The notes under the pieces are model-generated. The model saw only the letters and a list, made by a program, of their open reading frames with translations. It was not told the origin of the DNA and made no database searches. A stretch of DNA of 64,000 bases, from the NCBI GenBank assembly GCA_010015805.1, contig ML978133.1, positions 496,001 through 560,000 on the forward strand, given 5' to 3'. Shown here one piece after another: positions 11,517 to 22,827 of the stretch. How positions within the stretch are numbered: the first letter of the stretch is position 1; each line of letters opens with the position of its first letter. The stretch is from Rhizodiscina lignyota. Taxonomy: Eukaryota; Ascomycota; Dothideomycetes; Aulographales; Rhizodiscinaceae. The position numbers and the translations under genes were made by a program.

Positions 11517-12869
11517 ATGGCGAGTCCAATAGCAGATTTTGAGGCGCAGCTTGAGAAGTTGACGGCGCGGGGCACGAAGGATGTGCCTGCTGTTATATTG
11601 TCGGCGATTGATAGTACAGGTAAGGTTTTATGCTCGCCCATTAGAGCAGTGCCGCGAATTATCGCATGGATGCCCTAAGATCTGCTTCACGTACGTTCAG
11701 TTAGCACGATCTAACAGCATCCGCCAGGCAAAGAATTTTACTCCAAGACTAGCGGCTACAATGGCCTCTCTCCCGATGCGCCGCCCGTCGAAAAGGACGC
11801 CACTCTCTGGATAGCCTCCTGCACGAAGCTTCTCGCATCCATCTCTGCGCTGCAGTTGGTCGAACGCGGGCTATGGGACATTAATGATCCTGTTGAGACG
11901 CTGATTCCAGAGCTCAAGGACCCGGATATCGTTTCCCTGACAGACGTCAACGATCCCAGTAGTTTGCAGACCCAGAAGGCGCAAGGCAAGATCACGCTCC
12001 GCCAGCTGTTGACGCACACGAGCGGGTTGGTGTACGAGTTCACCAACGCGGCTCCGCAACTCGCGGCGTGGCGGGAGAAGACCGGGACTCCACAGATACG
12101 CGGTACGGTCATCGACTACTACAATGTGCCGCTGGTTTTTGAGCCGGGAAAGGGCTGGGCGTATGGGCCGGGCATTGACTGGGCGGGTGTGCTGGTTGAG
12201 CGGTTGAATGGCGGGAAGACGTTGGGGGAGTACATTAAGGAGAACATTTTCGGCAGACTAGGCGAGGGAGTAGGGAAGAGCTCGACGTTTAGGCTGCATA
12301 GTCCCGAGGCGAAAGAGGCGAAGATCAAGGAGAGGTTGCTGAAGAATACGCTCAGACAGGCGGATGGCAACTTTGTGGAGGAGCCGTATGGCTTTGAGGA
12401 GGACACGAAGGAGGACTCGGGAGGTGCGGGCTTGTGGTCCAACGTCCCAGATTATACCGCTGTCCTCGCAGACCTGATTGCACCGGAGCCAAAGTTACTG
12501 AAGAAGGAGACGGTCGAGAAATACCTGTATTCACCACACATTGAGGATCCAGCCGCGCTGCGCATGCTCATCAAGGCGAGGACGAACATGACGCCACAGG
12601 ACGCATCTCTGGCTGCAAGTTACGACCCATCGCAGATGGGCGTCAATCATGCTCTTGGGGGGATGCTCTCGCTGAAGGATACAGAGGTGCTGCCCAAAGG
12701 CACGCTGGCGTGGGGCGGCCTGCCGAACCTGAAGTGGTTTGCCAATCGGGAGAAGGGCATCGCGGCCATGTTCGCGGCGCAGGTCACGCCCGCGGGGGAC
12801 CAGACGACGCAGGAGCTGGCGGCTAGGTATTTCGTGGAAATTTGGAAGCTGGTAAATGCGAAGAAGTAG
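11517..12869 (+). CDS. Beta-lactamase-fold serine hydrolase / acyltransferase
   Basis: Exons 11517-11619 and 11728-12869 give 414 residues. The class C beta-lactamase (PF00144) signature is present: the nucleophile motif SxxK reads IASCTKLLASISALQLVERG, the Tyr motif is probably WAYGPGIDW, and the third motif region is NHALGGMLS. LRQLLTHTSGLVYEF is the typical block after the SxxK helix. There is no signal peptide, so it is probably cytosolic. Fungal relatives include LovD-type transesterases and EstB-type esterases. Nothing nearby looks like a polyketide synthase, so a general esterase role is more likely than a biosynthetic one; the substrate is unknown. Confidence 0.88.
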
Positions 12870-13571
12870 TTAAGTCCTCTGTCTGAAACGGTGCAATTAA
12901 GGGAGCGGCCTCGATAGAGCATAGCCCTAAGTCAATCCGGATGTGCAGCGGGCGTCTATCAGCTCTATTAAGGCAACGCAATATATGATCACAGAGATCT
13001 TAAGCGACATAACTTGTTTTCCAAAGTGTGCTTTTAACTGTTTATTGTGTTCCAGGGCTTCGCGGCTCGCTTGCAAGTGAAGTACCCAACTATTAATTAA
13101 CCACCCCTGCCAAGCGACGTCTTGAAACCTTCTACAGCTACCCGCCTATCACGCCGGTCAAGCTGGGTTAATATATTTCGAAATATGCTTCGTTTCATCA
13201 CACCTTAATCATTAAAACTACTGGCTCTTGCTCCATAATTATCCCTGTCTCCTTGGACGATTGAATGAATGCCATTTGGCCGCCGAACAACCGTTTCCAA
13301 GGCCCTTGTCATACATCTATCTCATTTGCTATCATCTCCGTAGTGTCGTCGACCAGACCCATCTCTCATATCGTGCAGGAATGAGGCTCAATCTACTTTG
13401 AGCCCGCCGTCTAAGGTTAATTATCCTAGGGCTACAAGCTTTTCCTTTTAAATATCTGAGATCTGGCTCTCGAAAGGTAGGCAGGCACGGCAGCTTCTTC
13501 TTCTTCATCCACCACACTCCTTCATTTCGACATTCTATTCTTCCGTCGTCGACGACACCATTCGCTTCAAA
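12870..13571. other. Intergenic / promoter of the LPMO-like gene
   Basis: No gene supported. The first half is A/T-rich; the region near 13500 is C/T-rich and lies directly before the start codon of the secreted protein. Confidence 0.5.
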
Positions 13572-14420
13572 ATGCATTCCATTCTTTTCGCCTCCCTTCT
13601 TTTTGTCGCCGCGCCACTGGTGGCCGGTCACGGCCACGTCACGTCTCCAATCGCTCGCAGCCCTGGCGATGCCTTCAAAGCCAACTGCGGCGCTCAGCTC
13701 TACAGTCAACAGACCTCCGACATCAACGGCAACCTCCAAGGCGAAATGCAGGTTGCCGCCGGCCAGGCAGACTACAACCCAGCAAAATGCAACCTCAACC
13801 TCTGCAAGGGCTTCCAGTTCGCCGACAACACGGCCAATGTAGAGTCGTACACCGCAGGCCAGAAGGTCCCAATCTCGGTGGTGATTGCGGCACCGCACAC
13901 CGGCAGAATGAACGTGAGCGTCGTGGATCTCGCGAGCAATACGCCCATCGGAGACCCGTTGATCTACGACGGTGACTATGCGAGCAATTCGCACACGATT
14001 CCCGCCAACAACACCGCCTTTTCCATCACCATGCCGGACGTCGCCTCGCAGTGCGCTGAAGCTGGAAAATGTGCCCTCCAGTGGTGGTGGGACGCCACGA
14101 GCATCAACCAGACGTACGAGAGCTGTATCGACTTCACTATGGGAGGATCTGGCAGCGCTGCTGGGAGCTCGCCGGCCGCTTCTTCGTCCGCCGCTGTCCC
14201 TGCTAGTTCTTCCATGGCACTCCCATCATCTTCTGCCGCCGCAGTGTCCGCTCCCTCTTCTGCTGCGACCTCCGCTTTAGCAGTAGCAACAACCTCGGCC
14301 GCGGCAGTCTCGACAACGACTACTGCTCCTGCTGATACAACGCCTTCGGCATCCCCGTCGGCAGGTGGAAGTAGCTGCAAGCGCAGAGTTAAGCGAAATT
14401 CGATGGGCAACAACGCTTGA
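13572..14420 (+). CDS. Secreted LPMO-like copper protein (AA16-type)
   Basis: Intronless, 282 residues. A signal peptide of 19 residues ends before His20, so the mature protein would begin HGHVTSPIARSPGDAF. A histidine at the mature N-terminus plus a second one at position 109 (AAPHTGRMNV) would form the copper-binding histidine brace of lytic polysaccharide monooxygenases. CALQWWWDATSINQTYESCI supplies the axial Tyr/Phe region. Cys pairs (NCGAQ, AKCNLNLCKG, SQCAEAGKC, ESC) suit a secreted fold. Residues from about 192 form a Ser/Ala/Thr-rich, probably O-glycosylated tail ending in a basic stretch (CKRRVKR). No CBM1 is visible. Assignment to AA16 is from the overall pattern; a related LPMO-like family is possible. 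Confidence 0.78.
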   Translation: MHSILFASLLFVAAPLVAGHGHVTSPIARSPGDAFKANCGAQLYSQQTSDINGNLQGEMQVAAGQADYNPAKCNLNLCKGFQFADNTANVESYTAGQKVPISVVIAAPHTGRMNVSVVDLASNTPIGDPLIYDGDYASNSHTIPANNTAFSITMPDVASQCAEAGKCALQWWWDATSINQTYESCIDFTMGGSGSAAGSSPAASSSAAVPASSSMALPSSSAAAVSAPSSAATSALAVATTSAAAVSTTTTAPADTTPSASPSAGGSSCKRRVKRNSMGNNA

Positions 14421-14779
14421 GCCATGAGGGTATACGAAATGATCTGATTCTGCCTGTAAATACTTAGAGTCGAAACAATTGAAGAGTGATCTTGGAACGT
14501 TAAACTATCGTCGAACAATGCAATTGATCGTGATGAGAGTCTTGATCTGTGCCTAGAGACTACTTTAACGTCAATCTGTACCTTGATCCTACCTGGACGC
14601 AGAATGTGGAGAGGCTTAAATCGTAGAGGCCAATCTTCAGACCAAGGATAGTTGGAGAATTTCAACCCTGATGCGAAACATATGTGATCTTTGCCTCGTT
14701 CCTTGGTCTATTTTAACATGCCACCGAATAGCTGGGTATCGTCATTAATCCGTACAATCAATGAAAAGCAGATCATCTC
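14421..14779. other. Convergent intergenic region
   Basis: The stretch lies between the stop codons of the LPMO-like gene and the ankyrin gene. It is A/T-rich and I see nothing but presumed 3' UTRs. Confidence 0.5.
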
Positions 14780-15556
14780 TCATTCCACTCTTCTTTGTGC
14801 GGAGCCTCGCGAATCGCCGTCCGCATCGGCAGCAACTCCTCTAACAGCGTCCGTAATGAGCTCACGGAGTTGCGCTTGACCCTGGTCACTCTGGAAATCA
14901 TCTCTGGCTGCCAGCTCCTCAATCCTGCGCCGGAATTCTGGGTCTGGCCCATCTTCAGGGGGTTCTTGTACAGTGCCCAGATTAATTTGTACATTTGGAG
15001 GCAGTGGCGGAGGAGGATGTACTCCATTGGTCTGCTGTTCGGCCAACGTGGATGTCGATGCGATGCCGTCAGGTCCGGATCGCGTCCTCAGGTACTCTAC
15101 GACTTCCGGATAGTCGCCCTCGCCCTCTATCTTCTCTAATGCCGCCATACCTTCGCTGTTCTTCGCATCGATATCCGCTCCTAGCTCCTCGACTAAACAT
15201 CTCGCGATTTCTTCGCTCTCAACAACGAAGAGCGGTGTCTCGCCGTCCTCGTCTCTCAAATTCACATCCACGCCATAATTGCGGACAAGCTCTCGCAACA
15301 AGTCCAACTGCGCGTACGACGTCGCAGCGTGGACGAGGGAATAGCCGTGCTCATCTTGCTCCGATGCAAGCGACGGGTGTTGCGCCAGCGATTGGAGGAC
15401 TGAGGAGGGCCGATCTGGGACGAGGTTGAGAAGCACAGAGATGTTGGGGATTGGAGTGGGTGGAGGAGGCATCGGACCCGCGGAAATGGTGTCTTTTCTA
15501 TTCCAGGAGTGGTCGTAAGCTCGACATTGCGGCTGGTTGGGGCATGAGTGGCTCAA
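14780..15556 (-). CDS. Ankyrin-repeat protein
   Basis: Open for 258 residues. Translation may instead start at the internal Met complementary to 15472, giving 230 residues from MPPPPTPIPNISVLLNLV. Three ankyrin units are visible: DEHGYSLVHAATSYAQLDLL, DEDGETPLFVVESEEIARCL, and NSEGMAALEKIEGEGDYPEV. A Pro-rich linker and a charged, helical C-terminus (FRRRIEELAARDDF, LRELITDAV) follow. The size and layout fit the small cytosolic ankyrin proteins of the yeast YGL242C type, whose function is not established. Ankyrin repeats mediate protein contacts; no enzyme domain is present. Confidence 0.78.
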   Translation of the reverse strand: MSHSCPNQPQCRAYDHSWNRKDTISAGPMPPPPTPIPNISVLLNLVPDRPSSVLQSLAQHPSLASEQDEHGYSLVHAATSYAQLDLLRELVRNYGVDVNLRDEDGETPLFVVESEEIARCLVEELGADIDAKNSEGMAALEKIEGEGDYPEVVEYLRTRSGPDGIASTSTLAEQQTNGVHPPPPLPPNVQINLGTVQEPPEDGPDPEFRRRIEELAARDDFQSDQGQAQLRELITDAVRGVAADADGDSRGSAQRRVE

Positions 15557-16027
15557 TCCAAAAAGTTGACGATGCTGCCCCCCTCACCGAAGTTCTTCCG
15601 CAAGCGAGAAAGGCGGCTCAGCCACGACAAGGGTGACGAAGCTGGTGGCGAGCATCCTGGGCGAGCCAACTGCATGCGGTAAAATGGCACACGACCCCAC
15701 CCATTGTCTGTCCATAGTTTCGGGACGCAACCGAGGGGGCCCAATCATCCGTACGAATATGACATATCAGGCATGAATCATGATGCTAACGGAAGTCAAA
15801 GCGCAAGTCCATGCGGACCGCTGCTCCTCAGCTCCTGCACTGCCATTGTCATATGGCGGGTCGTCGCTTTCATTATAGCTAATCTCACCTGAAGCTTATT
15901 AACCTAGCTGGCCTTTCTCAGCGCGAACCTATCTTTGTTCGATGTCCTTTTACCTCTTGTTGTGATTCTCATTTCGCAGTGCCAGAACTCCTTCGTAGCG
16001 GCAACGGACGATATTCAGGATTTCCAC
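15557..16027. other. Divergent promoter between ankyrin and PAP2 genes
   Basis: No gene supported in this stretch, which lies between two divergently read genes and should hold both promoters. Confidence 0.5.
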
Positions 16028-17298
16028 ATGGAGAGGTTCAACTTTGCTTCGAAAAGACTTGTAGTTTCATACATATTTGACTGGTTCGTGATATTGTAGG
16101 TCCACCCATACCCATGTGCCGCCTGTTGTTCGGTAGCAAGCCGCATTTCACTCATCCTCCAGCGACACATTACGCTCATCACGAATCGAGGTTCGCTAAC
16201 GGGAATGATAGCGCTATTGCAGCCGTCGGCGGAGGATGGAATTCCATACATCCATATCACCGGCCATTCTCGGTCACTGATCTCAGCATCTCATATCCGT
16301 ACCAAGACGAAATCATTAAAACGTGGATCCTTGTTCTGGTCGCTCTGATAGCTCCAGGCATCATTATCGTCTTTGTCAGTTTGTTCTTCGTCCCCGGTCC
16401 TACTGCGACTCGGCAAGCATCAAAAGCTCTCGTTTGGAAAAGGAAATTGTGGGAATGGAACGCTGGTTGGATGGGCCTCGGCCTGTCTCTTGCCACAGCC
16501 TTCATGTTTACACAGGGAATGAAACTCCTCTTTGGCAAACCACGTCCAGATTTACTCTCACGATGCCAACCGGATCTAAACGCCCTTGCTGCACATGCGG
16601 TTGGCAGTTACGCGCGAGGTTTCTCGCCCGAATGGATTCTTGTGGATTCGGGTATATGCCAGCAGACTGATAGAGGAATGCTTGATGATGGCTTCAAGAG
16701 CTTTCCAAGCGGTCATGCTTCGTTCTCATGGGCTGGCCTCCTCTATCTCAGTCTCTTTTTGAGCTCTAAATTCGCAATCGCAATCCCATTCCTCCCATCG
16801 AGACTGTATTCACCGGAGTCAGCAGCCCTTGAGAATGAACAACGACAAGTCCTCCCACTTTACCAACAACAAGAACTCGGTCCACTGTCCAAGGCTTCAG
16901 GAGCAGAAGACGGTTCTGCCGCCAATAGATCTGTCATGTCAATACGCAATCAAGCGGCCGCGCCTCCAACATGGACATTGGTCCTTGCCATCATTCCTAT
17001 TGCAGCAGCGATTTACATCTGCTCCACGCGATACGCTCAGTTCTACCACTTTGGCGCTGACATCATCGGCGGTTCGGTTATTGGCATTATTGCTGCCTGG
17101 TTTTCATTCCGGTGGTATCATTTGCCAATCAGAACCGGCGCTGGGTGGGCATGGGGAGCAAGGAGTAGAGATCGCGCATTTGGCATTGGAGTGGGGATGC
17201 TCAACTACGTTGGCCCTGAAGGATGGGGACCGGCGGAGAAGAGAACAGCTGTCAGCGATGCCGAGAATGTGCAAGAGCATGGCGATAGGAGTCGATGA
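16028..17298 (+). CDS. PAP2-family lipid phosphatase
   Basis: Exon 1 (16028-16095) encodes MERFNFASKRLVVSYIFDWF. A 116-nt intron with a GCTAAC branch joins it to exon 2 (16212-17298), giving 384 residues. The three phosphatase motifs are present: KLLFGKPRPD, then FKSFPSGHASFSWAG, then STRYAQFYHFGADIIGG, containing the catalytic His residues. Six hydrophobic spans place it in a membrane. It resembles yeast Dpp1/Lpp1, which dephosphorylate diacylglycerol pyrophosphate, phosphatidate and related lipids. A hydrophilic insert of about 60 residues (Gln/Ser-rich, around residue 245) separates motif 2 from motif 3. The C-terminus is charged and probably cytoplasmic. Confidence 0.93.
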
Positions 17299-17698
17299 GA
17301 TATCTGTGGAGGATAAGTGGTGTGAACTCTTGAGGTATGTTTTGATGCCAATCAGCGAACTATATGTCTACATTAGCGCGGCGTTCAATTGTCTGGATTT
17401 AACTCAGCGTACATTTTCTTACGAGCATAATGCCGAATTTAATTACTTAATTTCATCACCAAGTTGAAGAGTTCGTCGACTCATCTTGAAGTCAGAAAAA
17501 TATATCGGGACACGTGCAGACCAGACAGCCGCTTATTTAATCATAAACTTGCTTATTAAGGACATGCAAGGAATAAGCGAAGAATAAATATGGGGCATGC
17601 CAAGGGGTGGAGTGCATTAGAGAGAACGAAATAGCGACTCCTCCTCTCCATCTCCAACATTGCCGCAAAAAGCTTTCGTTTCGAATCCACGCTTCGAA
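17299..17698. other. Convergent intergenic region
   Basis: The stretch lies between the PAP2 stop and the alcohol dehydrogenase stop. It is A/T-rich with no supported gene. Confidence 0.5.
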
Positions 17699-18866
17699 TC
17701 AAAACTTCAACACCAGCCTGCCTTTCAAGTGAGGATCCATGTACATCTGGGGCAAGTCTGGCACCTTCTCTAATGGCACTGTCGTGATATGAGAGCGGAT
17801 GCCAAACTTGTCCACGCAGGCCAACATGTCATCAGTCTCCGACTTAGTAGAGACCAAGGATCCTTTGATCGTTTTCTCCTGGAATATGACATCGAAAGCG
17901 TCAAGCTTCCATCCGTCCACTGGTAGTCCAAGAGGTACACAGACTCCGCGCGGCCTCAAAGCCTTCGTGCTCCATTGGATTGCTGAGTTATGATCCGTGC
18001 AGACTACGATGGCGGCAAGGCCTGCTCCCCCGGACCATTTTTTGACTTTCTCTAATGCATGATCGTCAAATTCGCTCAGGACTAGATCAGCCTTCAAGGG
18101 AAATCCCTGGGCTAAGTCTTTCCCTTCGATGCGATTATCGAGTGCGACAACAGGATGGCCAATCGCTTTTGCGAACTGTACGGCCAGAGTGCCTAATCCA
18201 CCGATTCCGATGATTCCAACCGGTTCAGAAGGTTTAGCGCCGCCAGCCTTGATACCATTCCAGACCGTCGCCTAAGGATGCATCCATCAGTGTCAAGTCC
18301 CAAGTTACTCAGTGGAGTCAACTGTACGTACACCTGCGCACATGAGTGGTGCCGCTTGTTCAAAGGGGATCGAGTCTGGAAGCAGGACTGTCGTCGCAGG
18401 GTCTGCGATGAAATACTCGGCCATACCACCATCGTTGTGGAGCCCAGCCGTCTCATTGTTCTCGCAGAATCGGACGTCATTGGTGGCTTTGCATCCTTCG
18501 CAGTGATGACATTGGTGCTTAAACAAAAGGGAGCCCACACGCTGTCCCACCTTCCATGGATCTTTGACTTTAGATCCAACGGCGACAATGGTCCCAACTG
18601 GCTCGTGGGAAGGCACCAAAGGAAGCTTTGAACCGTATACACCCTCCCACACTTGGTAATCTGTATGGCAGAATCCGGCGGCTCCCATTTTCAGAAGAAG
18701 ATCATTTTCGCCCAGCTGTGGAACCGGGATCTCTCGAATTTCATACTTCTTTTTGAACTGTCCGAATTTCATAAGCGCAGTATACAACATGTTAGTGAGG
18801 ATATTGAAGGCATGATACCTCAATCAGTTGAGCAGCTTTCATCGTTTTGGGAATTGATTCAGCCAT
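17699..18866 (-). CDS. Zinc-dependent alcohol dehydrogenase (MDR family)
   Basis: Exons, in reading order, are 18866-18819, 18757-18332 and 18271-17699, all joined in phase 0, giving 348 residues. The start MAESIPKTMKAAQLIE runs into FKKKYEIREIPVP. Catalytic zinc ligands are in GFCHTDYQVWEG and PLVPSHEPVGT. The structural zinc site has four Cys in HQCHHCEGCKATNDVRFC. The Rossmann motif is IGIGGLGTLAVQFAKAIG. Length and motifs match the yeast Adh1 type, which interconverts alcohols and aldehydes with NAD(H). The residues that set NAD versus NADP preference lie after VVALDN; an Asp there favours NAD. Cytosolic, as no targeting signal is visible. Confidence 0.92.
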
Positions 18867-19373
18867 TGCGGGTCCTGGTCTGCGGAAGCTCAACTACCTG
18901 CTTTAGTCGCAGCTTGTTATTGCGGGCACAGTCTTTATAGGCCTCCTGCTCGCAAGTCATGGCTCATCCATTGCAATTACGGTCCATTGGCACAACAGAC
19001 GTCATGTTACGTGGGCCAAGCTTCGTCGGCTGGTTAACAATGGCGCTACGTGGTTTGGGATGCAACACAGCCAATATTACGAGCTGTCCGGAGTTAAGAT
19101 TCAGATCCTTGTCTCATTTGTCATTGCATTGCATCGTTTTTCTCAGTGTTCTTGGTTCTCCAGCTCCTCGCACTCACTTGGTTACATAATTCCCCATTTG
19201 AGCTATTAAACCCATACGTGTCTTTAGCCTTAGGAATCATTACGACTAAGAGCAAGAGATATTCCTCTTCTCCACGGGCGAACGATTTCCATAGTTCCAC
19301 TTCACATTCAGCTCTTCTTTCTCCATATCGTCGATCCGCATCGGCTGCTGGCACTTACAACCTGATTTGAAAG
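18867..19373. other. Divergent intergenic region
   Basis: It lies between the alcohol dehydrogenase start and the EthD pseudogene. No coding region is supported. Confidence 0.5.
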
Positions 19374-19685
19374 ATGGACAGTTCAACCGAAGTCATTGTC
19401 ACAGCACTCTATCGAAAGACCGAAAATTATAGATTCGACATGGATTACTGGCTCAAGAACCACATCCCACTGGCTCGAGAAACCTGGGGAAAGCACGGTC
19501 TGACCAGCTGCACTGCCTGTGGAATCGAGGATTCTGAATACTTCGCGAAGGCAGTCATTACGTAGACGAGTATGGATGGGTTGAACGCAGCTCTTACAGA
19601 TGAAGCCACAAAGAAGATCAATGACGACTATGGAAATTTCACCAATCTCCAGCCTATCATGATCGTTGGAAAGGTATTGAAATGA
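19374..19685 (+). pseudogene. EthD-domain protein with an internal TAG
   Basis: The frame encodes a full-length small EthD-like protein of about 103 codons: ALYRKTENYRFDMDYWLKNH, IPLARETWGKHGL, then SMDGLNAALTDEATKKINDD and LQPIMIVGKVLK before the normal stop. A TAG at 19563-19565 interrupts it after AVIT, at a place where relatives usually have a Trp-containing strand. TGG to TAG is the simplest explanation. EthD-type dimeric barrel proteins often sit in catabolic or secondary-metabolite loci and can act as cyclases or accessory proteins. I found no intron that would skip the stop. The surrounding 2 kb is also degenerate. Confidence 0.65.
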
Positions 19686-21543
19686 GCCGGGATCGCAAGT
19701 TGTCTTCATCGCCTGAGGTAAATGGAATCTTTGCTATCAATTTCTAAAATAATGCAAGCATTATGAGGACGAGCTAACGGTAGGATGCAACCAGCTCAAC
19801 TGTTTCTCCGAAAAGGCGACTATCGACGGGTTTGGAATCTGGTCGAAGCTGAACAATGATGCCTTGACGAAAGTGTATGCTGGGGCGCCTGAAGAGATAC
19901 TTGCTAAGGGGCTAGAACAACGTCAGCGAGATAAAACCCATCAAAGAAGTTTTTTAAAAAGATATTCCTGACCTTCCGCATACGCCGCAAAATTGCCTCT
20001 GTTTCGTGTTAGCCTGTCCTCAAACGCTATCAGGAGCTCCGCCATTACTGTCAAGGTATTCCCGCTTTGAACATTGGTGTCGAGGTATTCCTTCAAAACA
20101 CCTTAGGGATCTTTGAATGTTGCCGCATCTCTCTTGACGATGAAATTGACAGAACACGCTAGGGCACATGTCAGCAAGCTTGGTGGGCACACGGTGTTGT
20201 TCTCCTTACGGCCACCAGACCGACGGCAGTTGTCGCTGATGTGGGAATTAGTTACTTCTAAAGCAAATAATCCGTTAAATCTATGCCTACCAAAAGCAAA
20301 TCTGGGTGTGTTCAGGGAGACTTGAGAGGGCCACATGGACTCTCCCACAATTGCATGAGCCTTCCGGCATCGTGATGATAATATGGAAATGATCCTTTGT
20401 TTGGGACTTCAATTCAATATCTCTAAAGTAAAACTATGAGAGTCTTGGGCGAAAGCTAGCAATATTTATCGCCTTGGTCAAGATTCCAGATCGTCCTCCT
20501 CGTTCTCCTTTTGCCGTTTGCTGTGCTGTGTACAGGAAGAGATGGCTGTACAGAACCTGCAAATACGAAAGGATATGCCTGATCACAAATCTTGGCACAT
20601 ATCTTGGCCGACGGTCGAACACATATACTCTTTAGCTGAAGGCTCTTCAACTTGAGTTGCTACCAATCGGGAGCATACGATTGTTTTCAGGATTTCTTGT
20701 GAGGGTTGAAGTGCAGAAGGACCCTGAAACTTCCCAGTCTAGCTTAGTCAATCGGCTACGGACGAATCAGGTATTCGATTCCACCATACCATGCTCATTT
20801 CTTACTAGTTCCAACTTCAGCTCTGTCGCGAAGCTCTCTTATTTCGCACGACTCTCGGTCACGCCCAGATCCTCTTGTGCGTTTGCAGTTAATGCTGCTA
20901 TATCTCTGTAGACCTCTTGCAGCTTAACTCCGCCGCTAGATGCCAGGCGATCAGAGAAACTCATTGAAAGATGCGCCCATTCTTTCCCCACTGTTTTACC
21001 ATGTTCTGATTGGACACGCATCTGAAGCATTTCGCGGCGACGACTCGAGTTCTTCGTAGGAATGAGTGTCATTTCACCCTCAGCGCTTCGTCAGCATATT
21101 CTCCTGCTTACTCGAGCAATGCTCCAAACCAGCAACATTTCCGTGGGCTGAGATGGAGCCCACCTTGTTTCCCTGAACGCCCTCCACAAAGTCGCCGAAG
21201 TCACACTGGCTTAGCAGGGATATGCCAGCAACCTAGTTGAATATGATACCTGGAGACCCCGGAGTTTCTGAGTTGTGGTACAAGACTGGAAAGCTGATCG
21301 AAGTTTGGATGGCATCTATTCGCGGAGAATTACTTGTCGTGGCCCGGGCTGCATGCTGTGAACGGTGTGAACTCAGGCCGAGCCATATCCGCTCCAGTTT
21401 CAATCGTAATTTTTCCATTGAAGATTCATACGTCTCGTTTGATTAATGCAAAAGGTTGATGCATCCATTACTGGCCTATTTCGGTCTGTTAGCTGCAAGC
21501 AGAATCCATTGCTGTCAAGGAGAAGTATATACTTGCCCGTTAA
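19686..21543. other. Relic-rich intergenic region
   Basis: About 1.85 kb with no intact gene. Short protein-like fragments occur on both strands, for example ATIDGFGIWSKLNNDALTKV on + near 19820, and on the minus strand near 20840-21060 a helical fragment (LQEVYRDIAALTANAQEDLG). Each is cut by stops within 60-80 codons. I read this as remains of older genes or a decayed element, not as functional DNA. Confidence 0.45.
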
Positions 21544-22827
21544 TCAAGTACGTCCTGTTTCTCGAAGAGCCCAGGCAATGCAATCGTGCCATTCTGGTGG
21601 GAGAGCTTCACGGACAGCATCTACAGTCTCCTCGCCCCATCCTTGCATCCAAATATTGTCTCGTAGCCAATATAAAGCGACCGCATAGTTGGCTAGAATC
21701 GCGAGCGCTAGAGGTTCTCCAACGCATACCATTTCCCAGAATTCGGTTGGACTCAAGATTGGAAACAATGTCAGTGTTAATTGTGCTCGTCCATATGTAA
21801 CTGCAGCAGAGAGGTTGTTTCTCAATGTCTGAATGGCCGAAGTATATATGTCTTTCTCTGTGGCAGTCGAGACTACCAGCGATGTGCGCTGCAGGAGCTT
21901 AGATAGCATATCCTCAATCTCGTCCGGGAGCCTCTCCGAAGGAGGGATGGGTAACAGTAACACAGACCAACGGCTTCGTAGCAGTGCCTCATGGTCCGAC
22001 TTGACGATGACAGCCGATCGACGGAGAAGGACCAGAACTTGATGAATGTTTGCGATAGGGTCCATCCCGGACTCGGAAAAGCGCTGGATTCCAAACGAAT
22101 AAAATGTAACGATACAGGAGCACGCGAAGGCCGCGTCGAACCTGTTGGCCCCCTCAGATTTGATAGCCGCAATGTTGGAAAGGAATGGCCGAAACAAAGC
22201 GATGCCCAGACCATGGTGGTGGATAGCCGACATTGTGTATTTCTGGCGTGATATATCACATAGCGCAAAATGCAGTGCACTTAAACTCAGAAGACCATGG
22301 AGGAGAAAATCGTTTTCCAAGGCGAGCTCCGTGACCCAATCGCTCCAGAGGGATTGATCTCGGTCTTCGGGTATAGTAATGTCAGAAATACTTTTCGATG
22401 TGTGCAGAGTCCAGTGGGCCATCAATCTCAACCGCTCCCGTTCAACATCCGTGAAATGAGCTTCGACATTGGGTTGTTCAGTACTTGGTGTGGAAATGGC
22501 AAATGATCCTGGATCTCCAGACGAGTCATTGCTGTGCTCCTTGGAGGTACTGGATGGGTTTGATCCGCTGTCAGCCGAATTGGTATCTGTTTGTTCTTTC
22601 TGGCCTTCCACATCTTTGGCGGGGATGAATATCCAGTCGGAGGGTTGATCAATCAATGAGCAGTTTACTCCTATCCTCTCGCATCGACCACACTTCGGTC
22701 TATTCTCATCACACTGCACTAGTCAATGTTGAGAACGCAGAGGTAAAGACACACACACCTTTGTTCGATTTTTCTTGCACTGTAGACATCCATGACGACT
22801 CTTCGAGTGAAATCGTCTTTGGGACAT
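21544..22827 (-). CDS. Zn2Cys6 transcription factor, Upc2-like layout
   Basis: Exon 1 is 22827-22759 (MSQRRFHSKSRHGCLQCKKN) and exon 2 is 22713-21544, giving 412 residues. The 45-nt intron falls inside the zinc cluster and splicing gives CLQCKKNRTKCDENRPKCGR then CERIGVNC, a perfect CX2CX6CX6CX2CX6C pattern. A Ser-rich linker is followed by an all-helical C-terminal domain beginning LRLMAHWTLHTSKSI, typical of the short fungal regulators related to yeast Upc2/Ecm22 and of many secondary-metabolism regulators. It is nuclear and DNA-binding. It is read divergently from the atypical SDR 626 bp away, which makes that SDR its most likely local target. Sterol control specifically is not shown. Confidence 0.88.

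Noticed and set aside
13976-14665. Minus-strand 229-codon frame opposite the LPMO-like gene 3' end
   Set aside because: Mirror of the Ser/Ala-rich tail; composition effect.
20839-21072. Minus-strand helical fragment ending LGVTESRAK
   Set aside because: Flanked by stops on both sides with no joinable exon; treated as part of the relic region rather than a gene.
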